Source of the DNA: CAZIQY01 sp964541605
GTDB lineage: Bacteria > Desulfobacterota > Syntrophia > Syntrophales > UBA2185
Assembly: GCA_964541605.1 (NCBI GenBank)
Contig: CAZIQY010000028.1
Location: 1-32,665, forward strand
DNA: 32,665 nucleotides
Direction of reading: 5' to 3'
The notes beneath the pieces are model-generated. The model was not told the DNA's origin. It saw nothing but the letters and a program-made list of their open reading frames with translations, and did no database searches. This document shows, piece by piece, positions 1 to 6,797 of the stretch (position 1 is the stretch's first letter; each line of letters begins with the position of its first letter). Position numbers and translations under genes: made by a program.

Positions 1-54
1 TCCAGAATGACGCCTATTATATCATAGATACTTATTTATGCAAGTAGATACTAG
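1..54. other. Foreign AT-rich junction that truncates the integrase
   Basis: The sequence replacing the integrase 3' end is AT-rich and contains the 8-bp direct repeat TAGATACT at 25-32 and 45-52. No reading frame here restores the missing Tyr-box. It could be the edge of an insertion sequence or a deletion junction; the window starts too close to tell. Confidence 0.4.
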
Positions 55-1158
55 CGCCTTCTGGGTAAGGTACAGGTCGCCAGTGTTCCCGTAAACATGG
101 CTTCCAAAAGTATGGCGCAAAGTATGGAAGGAAACCCGCAACCTCCGATCATTGACGCCTCTATTGAAAAGCTGGTCAGCTTCCCGCTGAAAGGTCTTGC
201 TCACGGCCTCTTGACGCTGGCCTTTGTTGTCGCCTGTTTCAATCGGAAAGACAAGGCCGGTCTTCTTTTTTCCCTGCCTCGCTTTCAGCACCTTCTTAAC
301 TGTGTCATTGAAAAAAACTGTTCGACTGCCGGTCTTGCCGTCGCGGATCGCAAGAGTCCCGGTTTCATAATTGACATCTTCCCATTGCAGCCCGGCCACC
401 TCGGAAAACCTCAGCCCTGTATTGACTGCCAGCAACGCCTGATCGTGTACGGTTTCGCTCTTTTTCTTCAATGCACTCAGCAGGGTTTCGATTTCTTCCG
501 CTGTCAAATACCTCAGCTTCGCATTGTCAATGCGCGGCATCTTGGCCTTGGCCAGTAGATATATGTCTGGCCGCTTCGCGTGGTTGTATATTTGCCGGAC
601 AAGCGCCAGAGTCAAATGGACTGTCTTGACCGCCTTGCCAGCCTTCATCATGCGCTGTTTCAACCGTTCCATGTCGGTTTCCGCGAGTCGCAACATGGGG
701 ACTTCCCCGATTGCCGGCCTGATCCAACCGTCAAAAAGGGTTTTCTCTGATCGGGTCGTGTTCGGTGCCTTATTCCCCTCTGCCCATTTGAAATATGTTT
801 CATCAAAGTAGGTTGAAATGGTTAACCCCTCGCGTTCCGCTTGCTCCTGCTCTGCTTCTTTCGCGGCCCTTGTTTCCTCTCGCTTCTCGGCCAGGGTTTG
901 CGGACCTTGCCCGATTTTTCGGTTCTCTTTGAGTTCACTTGCTCTCTCGAAAGCTTTTTTGGCGCTCCAACCTTCCGAGGCCCAACCAAGGGACTCCTCT
1001 TTTACCGTCGTTATATACCGGCCTTTTGCATTCTTCTTTCCTGTTGGCACCCTATAGCGAATCGTAAAATACTGATCAAACTTGACCCCATTTTTCCGCG
1101 TCGGGTGAAGGCGATAGCGGACCCCCTCAAAGCTCGATTTAATCCATTTTGTGGCCAT
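22..1158 (-). pseudogene. Tyrosine recombinase (phage-type integrase), C-terminally truncated
   Basis: Site-specific recombinase of a genomic island or prophage; the ORF encodes 378 residues. An N-terminal arm-binding-like region (about 1-70) is followed by a Lys/Glu-rich stretch, a SAM-like core-binding domain (about 112-205) and the catalytic domain. Catalytic residues visible are R250 (TGLRFSEV), a likely beta-strand Lys at 275, and H345/R348 in HTLRHTF. After LTQKAL (about residue 369), where the family continues with a GH motif and the nucleophilic Tyr, this protein reads VSTCINKYL and stops. The last 30-40 residues, including the catalytic Tyr, are therefore missing, and the sequence downstream of the break is AT-rich and unrelated. 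The gene starts at ATG 1158 and faces away from the tRNA-Asn fragment at 1389-1436, the usual int/att arrangement. It is probably inactive. Naming it a recombinase is certain; the exact subfamily is not. Confidence 0.85.
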
Positions 1159-1178
1159 AAGCCCCTCCCCTATCTTAC

Positions 1179-1271
1179 CTGTCCCACAGTCTGTAACATG
1201 AAAAATCGTCCTCGGTTAACTAATGCTCTTTTGAACCAACCGGTCGCCGTTTGTCCCACTCCTGTCCCACA
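1179..1271. repeat. Three TGTCCCAC direct repeats upstream of the integrase, possible arm-type sites
   Basis: CTGTCCCACA occurs at 1179-1188 and again at 1262-1271, with TTGTCCCACT at 1251-1260, all in the same orientation. They lie between the integrase start codon and the tRNA-Asn att fragment. Short direct repeats in this position are typical of arm-type binding sites for the integrase N-terminal domain or of excisionase sites. The repeats are seen directly; the function is inferred. Confidence 0.5.
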
Positions 1272-1388
1272 AATACGCTTGAAATACGATGTATCTTTGT
1301 GATAGCATTTGAAGGGAGAATAAACATTACTTATTGATTTGTCAAGATTATTTTGATGAGCCATGAAAGATCGTGAAAGGGCAAAAAT

Positions 1389-1436
1389 TGGCTGTTAACC
1401 ATCGGGTCCGTGGTTCGAGTCCGCGCTGGGGAGCCA
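1389..1436 (+). other. attR: 3' half of a tRNA-Asn(GTT) gene
   Basis: From the anticodon loop CTGTTAA (GTT anticodon) onward this is a canonical tRNA 3' half: anticodon-stem strand CC, variable region, T-arm with GGTTCGAGTCC, acceptor strand CTGGGGA, discriminator G and encoded CCA (1434-1436). The matching 5' acceptor strand and D-arm are absent from the bases upstream, and the anticodon stem mispairs beyond TTGG. Similarity therefore begins at the anticodon loop, a common crossover site for tyrosine recombinases. With the integrase on its left, this is the distal att copy; the intact tRNA-Asn should lie at the other end of the element, left of the window. Confidence 0.8.
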
Positions 1437-1441
1437 AATAA

Positions 1442-1480
1442 ATTAAGGGGTTGGGCGAATCGCCTTACCCCTTAATCTTT
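1442..1480 (+). terminator. Rho-independent terminator after the tRNA-Asn 3' end
   Basis: A 9-bp perfect stem (ATTAAGGGG at 1442-1450 with CCCCTTAAT at 1468-1476) is followed by CTTTT. It lies 5 nt past the encoded CCA, consistent with the original terminator of the tRNA gene now separated from its 5' half. Confidence 0.75.
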
Positions 1481-1717
1481 TCTGAACCGCCTCGCACCGC
1501 TGCTCTCTCGAGAGCAACTCTTCTGTTGCTAAAAACGATAGCACTTAATTTTTAAATTTGGTAAAAGTTATAAGTATGACCATAGCACAGAAAGAACTAT
1601 CGATGTCTAACGAATATGCCATTTCTCGGATTATGATCATATGTTCTATAAGACGCAGTTAATCGATCCTATTAACCCACAAAAAAAGAAAAAATTCCTG
1701 AAGGAGATACATTTGCC
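1481..1717. other. Intergenic region upstream of the DUF169 gene
   Basis: No convincing gene is seen. The stretch is AT-rich and must hold the promoter of the DUF169-TerC pair, but I see no clean -35/-10 pair. The last part contains a strong ribosome-binding site, AAGGAG, 11 nt before ATG 1718. Confidence 0.5.
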
Positions 1718-2539
1718 ATGGAAAGTCGGATAGCAAAAGCAATTCATCTCAGGCATCATCCCGTGGCGCTGATCTGGTCTGATGAGAAGCCGGAAGGGGC
1801 CATGCAGTTCCGGGAAAAGAAATGGGGTTGCATCATGTGGCTGGCGGCAGGCGCTGCCAGAGGAAAGACAGCCGTATGCGACATGAAAACGTTCGGATGT
1901 TTCGGCGGCGGTGTCGGAATGGGATTCGGAAATCAGTATAAGAATTTTCCGGGGGGTGAGGAAGGCTTCCGCTATTTCCTGTCCACCGGGCATGCTTCAC
2001 GGAAAGGGGGCATGGAGCTGGCGGAAAAAATAAAGCCTTTTATGCAACCCGAAGCATTTAACGACTTTCTTCATGGTGAACGTTACTTCAAAACGCCCGC
2101 GCAGGTTGACAGGTTTGTCAAACAACTTCCCATGACGGAAATTCCGGCAGCTTTCGTTGTCTTCAAGCCGCTGGAAAATGTGGATCCAGCCCGTGATAAG
2201 CCTCAGACCGTGATTTTTTTTGTCGATCCCGACCAACTGTCCGCCCTGGTGGTGCTGGCCAATTATGACCGCGGAGACAATGAAAATGTCATCATACCCT
2301 ATGCTGCCGGGTGCCAGACCATAGGAATTTACCCCTATCGTGAGGCGAAATCAGAGAATCCGAGAGCGGTCGTCGGTCTCACCGATATATCAGCGCGTGT
2401 ATTTATCCGCAAGCAACTAAGGCCAAACCTGATGACCTTTGCCATGCCGTTTACATTGTTTGAAGAGATGGAACAGAGTGTCGAAGGGTCTTTCCTGGAC
2501 TGTCATAGCTGGCAGAGTTTGATGTCGGAGCATAAATAA
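1718..2539 (+). CDS. DUF169 family protein
   Basis: 273-residue cytoplasmic protein of the DUF169 (COG2043) family, whose biochemical role is not established. It shows the family's N-terminal pattern HPVALIWSDEKPEGAMQF and a cysteine-containing Gly-rich block (CIMW near residue 38, then CDMKTFGCFGGGVGMG at about 53-68), which may bind a metal or cofactor. No signal peptide or membrane segment is present. The start at ATG 1718 has a strong Shine-Dalgarno sequence. The gene is followed 8 nt later by a TerC-like membrane protein and is probably co-transcribed with it, the first chromosomal genes to the right of the integrated element. Family membership is clear; function is unknown. Confidence 0.8.
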   Translation: MESRIAKAIHLRHHPVALIWSDEKPEGAMQFREKKWGCIMWLAAGAARGKTAVCDMKTFGCFGGGVGMGFGNQYKNFPGGEEGFRYFLSTGHASRKGGMELAEKIKPFMQPEAFNDFLHGERYFKTPAQVDRFVKQLPMTEIPAAFVVFKPLENVDPARDKPQTVIFFVDPDQLSALVVLANYDRGDNENVIIPYAAGCQTIGIYPYREAKSENPRAVVGLTDISARVFIRKQLRPNLMTFAMPFTLFEEMEQSVEGSFLDCHSWQSLMSEHK

Positions 2540-2547
2540 GGCAAGCG

Positions 2548-3474
2548 ATGGACATTACTTCTTCCCTGCTGACCATAGCCGGACTCGCCCTGTTCGAGTC
2601 CATCACCAGCATCGACAACGCCATCATCAATGCAGAGATTCTGACAACCATGAAGCCTCGCGCCAGGCGATGGTTCCTGACCTGGGGGATAGGCCTGGCT
2701 GTCTTCGGCGTCCGGGGTGTGCTGCCCTGGCTGATCGTCTGGGTCATGGCATCCGGTCTCGGGCCGTGGCAGGCCTTTACAGCCACATTGACCGATGACC
2801 CGACAGCAATCAGGGCCATTCAGCAAAGCGCTCCGATTCTTCTGCTGGGCGGTGGAATATTCTTTATCTTTCTCTTCTTCCACTGGCTGTTTCTTGAACC
2901 CAAAAAATACGGCTTGCCGGGAGAGAGGTTTTTTGCCCGTCAGGGCGCCTGGTTTTATGCGGTTGTCTCGGTGGTCCTGACTCTCACCGTCTGGTTCGCC
3001 CTGGAAAAGGATCCCATGCTGGCCCTGGGGGCAGTTATCGGTTCGACCACATTTTTCATAACCCACGGTTTCAGGCGTCATGCTGAAGCTCAGGAAGAAC
3101 GCCTTTTGCGCGGCGATGCCGATTTGTCAGACGTGGCAAAAATCATCTATCTGGAAGTCATTGATGCCACTTTCTCCATCGATGGGGTAGTAGGCGCCTT
3201 TGCCTTTACACTGTCGGTGCCCCTGATTCTTCTGGGAAACGGCATCGGCGCTGTCGTTGTCCGGCAGTTGACTGTGTACAACGTAGACAAAATCAAGAAG
3301 TACGTCTATCTTAAGAACGGCGCCATGTATTCCGTTCTGGTTTTGGGTATCGCCATGATGGCACACGGTTTCGGCATCCATGTGCCGGAGTGGTTTTCAC
3401 CGACGGCAACATTCGTCATCGTCGGATACTTCCTGCTGTTGTCCTGGAGGCGGGCCGGACAGGTCCAGGAGTAG
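2548..3474 (+). CDS. DUF475 / TerC-like integral membrane protein
   Basis: 308-residue polytopic inner-membrane protein with about eight or nine hydrophobic segments. Diagnostic acidic motifs of the TerC/DUF475 (COG2899) group lie within membrane segments: FESITSIDNA near residue 15 and EVIDATFSIDGVVGAF near residue 209. Related TerC proteins are linked to tellurite resistance and metal-ion (Mn or Ca) export, and the paired acidic motifs are thought to coordinate cations; the substrate of this member is unknown. It follows the DUF169 gene with an 8-nt gap. It converges on mtgA with 28 nt between the two stops and no obvious terminator. Confidence 0.85.
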   Translation: MDITSSLLTIAGLALFESITSIDNAIINAEILTTMKPRARRWFLTWGIGLAVFGVRGVLPWLIVWVMASGLGPWQAFTATLTDDPTAIRAIQQSAPILLLGGGIFFIFLFFHWLFLEPKKYGLPGERFFARQGAWFYAVVSVVLTLTVWFALEKDPMLALGAVIGSTTFFITHGFRRHAEAQEERLLRGDADLSDVAKIIYLEVIDATFSIDGVVGAFAFTLSVPLILLGNGIGAVVVRQLTVYNVDKIKKYVYLKNGAMYSVLVLGIAMMAHGFGIHVPEWFSPTATFVIVGYFLLLSWRRAGQVQE

Positions 3475-3502
3475 GCCGAAGCCATCCTTGTCTTCCTTTG
3501 AG

Positions 3503-4423
3503 TTATGGTACATCCCGTGGTGTTTTCCCGACAGATTCCTTCCCTGAAGGAGGGGAGTTGCTGTCGCCCTCTTTAGACGGCTCATCCGCTGCCCGTCGAT
3601 CTTCCTTCCCTGAAGGTTCATCGGGCTCTTTCTGGTCTTCCCCTCCTGTCTGCGCAGGGCCGCTCATGACCTCATCGTATTCTGGTATGACGATCCCTCT
3701 TTTAATCATGATTTGATAGATCCTATCCGAACGATTTTCGACGAACTTCGATGCTCTTGTGGGATCAAATCTGCGTGGATTGGGAAGCACGGACGCCAGT
3801 CGCGCAGCTTCTCTGGCCGTCAGCGCCGAAGAGGTTTTACCATAGTAGCGGCGGGCTGCTGCTTCGATGCCGAACAATCCCTCCCCCCATTCTGCAACAT
3901 TGAGGTAAAGCTCAATAATTCTTTTCTTGGAAAGATTGTTCTCTATCCGCCAGGTAAGAATCGCTTCCTTGATTTTTCTTACGGGATTCTTGGAGGGGGA
4001 CAAATAAAGATTCTTGGCTAACTGTTGACTGATCGTACTGCCGCCAAACATGAACTTTTTCTTCTTAATATCTTTCTCGATGGCCTTCTGCATGGCTTCA
4101 TAATCAAAACCCTCATGGCTCCAGAATTTGTCATCTTCCGCGATAATAACGGCCTTTACCACATAGGGTGATACCTGGGACAAGGGAACCCATTGACGGC
4201 TGATTTTTCGTTTCTTGCCCTGTTTCTCCCACTCTCTCTCCCGATATTCCATGAAGGCCGTCTTTTTGGGAGACAGCTTCTTAAGCTTCGAGACATCAGG
4301 ATATACCAAACAGACGCCAATATTAAGAAATGCTGCCGAGATAAGTATACCGATAATAATGACAAACCACTTCCGAAACATTACAGGATCCCGCCATGAA
4401 AAATTCAACATGAGGTTTTTCAT
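3503..4423 (-). CDS. mtgA: Monofunctional biosynthetic peptidoglycan transglycosylase
   Basis: GT51 glycosyltransferase that polymerises lipid II into glycan strands at the inner membrane. An N-terminal anchor (about residues 18-38) is followed by the GT51 domain. It shows AEDDKFWSHEGFD with the catalytic Glu, then GGSTISQQLAKNLYLSPSK, RKIKEAI and the ELYLN block. The last 60 or so residues after the domain form a Pro/Ser/Glu/Lys-rich low-complexity tail. In it a 15-bp DNA repeat (3536-3550 and 3602-3616) encodes PSGKE twice, 22 codons apart. The longest start is ATG 4423; ATG 4381 (MFRKWF) has a slightly better ribosome-binding site and still keeps the anchor. The gene is monocistronic and convergent with the TerC-like gene. 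Confidence 0.92.
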   Translation of the reverse strand: MKNLMLNFSWRDPVMFRKWFVIIIGILISAAFLNIGVCLVYPDVSKLKKLSPKKTAFMEYREREWEKQGKKRKISRQWVPLSQVSPYVVKAVIIAEDDKFWSHEGFDYEAMQKAIEKDIKKKKFMFGGSTISQQLAKNLYLSPSKNPVRKIKEAILTWRIENNLSKKRIIELYLNVAEWGEGLFGIEAAARRYYGKTSSALTAREAARLASVLPNPRRFDPTRASKFVENRSDRIYQIMIKRGIVIPEYDEVMSGPAQTGGEDQKEPDEPSGKEDRRAADEPSKEGDSNSPPSGKESVGKTPRDVP

Positions 4424-4476
4424 ACACTAAATTAATATATTATGAAAGACATGAGGTGATTTTTTCAAAAAATACT

Positions 4477-4505
4477 TTGACAAAAAGAACTTTTTTTTGT
4501 AGAAA
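4477..4505 (+). promoter_or_regulatory. Probable sigma-70 promoter of the LysM/NlpC gene
   Basis: A perfect -35 TTGACA (4477-4482), a 17-bp A/T-rich spacer and a -10 TAGAAA (4500-4505) lie about 100 bp before the start codon at 4605. No alternative gene begins in this direction. Confidence 0.6.
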
Positions 4506-4604
4506 ACCCCATTAGCTTTTCTGTGTGCAGTTTGTCATCCATTGTCAAAATCTGTGCACCGTTGCAAAAGTGGGTAACCCCCAGTGCAAAAGAGGAGGTA
4601 CTTC

Positions 4605-5573
4605 ATGATGAAACGGCGGATTTTCCTATGGGTGGGACTGATCGTCCTGTTCATTACTTTCGGCCTTTGCCAGGAAATTCTTGCGAAGGAATACAAAGTC
4701 AAACGCGGCGACTCTCTCGCCAAAATTTCAAAAAAATTCGGTGTAACGACTGAATCCTTGCGAGAGGCGAACGGTTTGACGGGAAACGCCCTCAAACCCA
4801 AACAGGTTCTTGTCATACCGAATCATGGAAATAAAAAACTCTCAAAATCCAAGAAGAAAAATTCCCACAAAACGGAATACTACGTGGTTGCAAAGGGAAA
4901 TACCCTTCAAAGCATTGCCACAAAAACCGGTTATTCCGTAAGCAGCATCAAAAAATGGAATCATGTCAATTCCCGTCGGCTGAAAATCGGTCAAAAACTT
5001 GCCCTTGCAAAGACCAGGTATACGAGAGAAGTGGCTCTTGCGAAAGTCCTTGAAACAGACCAGATCGCAGAGATGGACGACTCTCTGGATGAAGACGGCG
5101 AAAACGTCTCCATGGGTGATGATCCGGCTGACATTGATCAGGATCGGCAATCAAGTTCTGATCCCCTGGGTAAGTGGAACAGTGTCAACGAACGATCGTT
5201 GTTCGTCCGGGTAGCCAAGGGATTTCTCGGCGCGCCCTACAGGCTGGGCGGATCATCCGTGAGAGGGCTTGACTGCTCTGCCTTCGTAAAGAAGATCTAT
5301 CAGTTTTTTGATATCAGCCTTCCCAGAACGGCAAGGGAACAGTCCCGTGTCGGCAAAAACGTAGCTCGAGAGGAACTTAAGGAAGGAGACCTCATCTTTT
5401 TCAATACAAGACGGGCATTCGGTCACGTGGGCATATATATCGGAAACAATGAATTTGTCCATGCCGCCGCCGGCCGGCAAAAAATGGTCAAGATTGATAC
5501 GCTGGAGAAACCTTACTATGATAAACGTTTCGTCAAGGCGGTCCGTATAAAAGAGCTGGAAGACGCACTATAA
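4605..5573 (+). CDS. Exported LysM-LysM-NlpC/P60 cell-wall hydrolase
   Basis: 322-residue peptidoglycan endopeptidase candidate acting in the periplasm. A signal peptide ends near residue 28 (EILA-KEYK). Two LysM modules follow, at about 29-72 (YKVKRGDSLAKISKKFGV) and about 87-132 (YYVVAKGNTLQSIATKTG), then an acidic linker. The NlpC/P60 domain from about 200 carries the catalytic Cys224 (LDCSAF), His274 (GHVGIY) and a third His286 (FVHAA). ATG 4605 is chosen over the upstream GTG at 4584 because AGAGGAGGT sits just before it and the signal peptide then starts correctly. The gene is monocistronic, with its own promoter and terminator. It probably cleaves D-gamma-Glu-diamino-acid bonds in stem peptides; this is inferred from the family. 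Confidence 0.92.
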   Translation: MMKRRIFLWVGLIVLFITFGLCQEILAKEYKVKRGDSLAKISKKFGVTTESLREANGLTGNALKPKQVLVIPNHGNKKLSKSKKKNSHKTEYYVVAKGNTLQSIATKTGYSVSSIKKWNHVNSRRLKIGQKLALAKTRYTREVALAKVLETDQIAEMDDSLDEDGENVSMGDDPADIDQDRQSSSDPLGKWNSVNERSLFVRVAKGFLGAPYRLGGSSVRGLDCSAFVKKIYQFFDISLPRTAREQSRVGKNVAREELKEGDLIFFNTRRAFGHVGIYIGNNEFVHAAAGRQKMVKIDTLEKPYYDKRFVKAVRIKELEDAL

Positions 5574-5610
5574 TTACCCCATGCGTCAAACATAAAAAAT
5601 GAGTTGCTTA

Positions 5611-5641
5611 AAATGGGACATCCCGATGTCCCATTTTTTTA
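5611..5641 (+). terminator. Rho-independent terminator
   Basis: An 11-bp perfect stem (5611-5621 with 5626-5636) with loop CCCG continues into a T-run. It ends the LysM/NlpC transcript 38 nt after the stop codon. Confidence 0.9.
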
Positions 5642-5919
5642 TATGTTAGTCGTGACGGTTCCATAAAAAGTTATTTTTTGCCTCGCATCGCTCATAATAC
5701 TAAAATAAAAAACCTCTATTGCCATTCAGACCTGATTTGGAATACAGTATTAAAAGGAGTGTGGTTCCCCGCCTGCGCGTGGATGAGAGTGCGTAGGGAG
5801 TATTCACTTTTTCGTTGATTTATTCAAATGCCCCCTATATTGTTTGTTACATACTGGGGAATTGCCCCGATCATGTTTGGTGGTTATTTGAATTGGCAAA
5901 ATCATTTAAGGAGGCAATT
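5642..5919. other. Intergenic leader region of the OmpA-like gene
   Basis: About 280 bases with no convincing gene. An open frame runs into the OmpA-like gene from 5815, but its N-terminal part lacks a ribosome-binding site and resembles no protein. TTGATT and TATATT with a 15-bp spacer (around 5815-5842) is a weak promoter candidate. A small GGGG/CCCC hairpin lies near 5855-5868. Confidence 0.4.
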
Positions 5920-6780
5920 ATGTACAGGAATATCGTTTCACTTTTCGTCATAATGTTGTTTTCTTTTTCTGTCTTCGGCTGTCTTGTTACCCAGAGCACG
6001 TACATGAAAAAAGTCGCCGAGGCGGACAGCCAAGCGCAGGAACTCGCTTCTCTCCAGAAGAAGCACAAAGACCTTACCGACGAAAATAATGCCCTGAAAG
6101 ATAAAATCAAGACTCTCACAGCGGACAGGGACCAGTTGAAAGAAGCATTTGCAAATGCAACCAAGGAAAAAGAAGATCTGGACAAGGTTCTGAAGTCAAA
6201 ATCCGATGATCTTTCAAAGACGATTACAGATATGAGACGGAAAAATGCCGATCTTGAAGCTGAAAACACAAAGCTCAAGGAAAATCTCGCTGAGCTGAAA
6301 AAGAAAGAGGCAAAAGTTGAATCTGAGAGCAACACGTATAAACAACTGATGCAGGAAATGAAGGGGGAGATTGCCAAGGGACAGGTTACCATTTCGGAAC
6401 TTAAAGGAAAACTGACCCTGGATGTGGTTGACAAAATCCTTTTTGCTTCCGGACAGTCGGAAGTAACGAAGGAAGGCCTGGCTGTTTTGAAAAGGGTCAT
6501 TGATATCCTTAAAAAGGTGACGGACAAGGCAATCCGCGTCGAGGGCCATACCGACAATGTAAAAATCAAAGGCTCACTTGCCAGAATTTATCCCACCAAC
6601 TGGGAACTTTCGGCTGCCCGCGCTATCAATGTTACAAAATATCTGCAACAGCAGGGTATTGACCCCGCTCTCTTATCGGCAACGGCTTTTGGTGAGTACA
6701 AACCCATTGCAAATAACACCACTTCCGAGGGACGTGCCAAAAACCGGAGAATAGCCATTATCCTGCTTCCAAAAGAATAA
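5920..6780 (+). CDS. OmpA-family lipoprotein with coiled-coil stalk
   Basis: 286-residue envelope protein. A lipoprotein-like signal ends at VFGC (Cys21), so it is probably lipid-anchored, likely in the outer membrane. Residues about 30-165 are a highly charged heptad-rich coiled coil. Residues about 175-285 are an OmpA C-terminal peptidoglycan-binding domain, with VEGHTDNVKI, the segment NWELSAARAINVTKYL and NRRIAI. ATG 5920 is chosen because AAGGAGG lies 6 nt upstream and the lipoprotein signal begins there. It probably tethers the outer membrane to peptidoglycan across a stalk. It is followed 17 nt later by aconitase with no terminator, so co-transcription is likely though functionally unexpected. 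Confidence 0.9.
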   Translation: MYRNIVSLFVIMLFSFSVFGCLVTQSTYMKKVAEADSQAQELASLQKKHKDLTDENNALKDKIKTLTADRDQLKEAFANATKEKEDLDKVLKSKSDDLSKTITDMRRKNADLEAENTKLKENLAELKKKEAKVESESNTYKQLMQEMKGEIAKGQVTISELKGKLTLDVVDKILFASGQSEVTKEGLAVLKRVIDILKKVTDKAIRVEGHTDNVKIKGSLARIYPTNWELSAARAINVTKYLQQQGIDPALLSATAFGEYKPIANNTTSEGRAKNRRIAIILLPKE

Positions 6781-6797
6781 ACAGATCGGCATGTGCA

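Noticed and set aside
1170..1364. A 64-codon minus-strand frame between integrase and tRNA fragment, considered as an excisionase
   Set aside because: No ribosome-binding site, no helix-turn-helix pattern, and the frame runs through the repeat region.
5871..6569. A 232-codon minus-strand frame opposite the OmpA-like gene
   Set aside because: Ser/Phe-rich shadow of a Lys/Glu-rich coiled-coil coding region, with no family resemblance.
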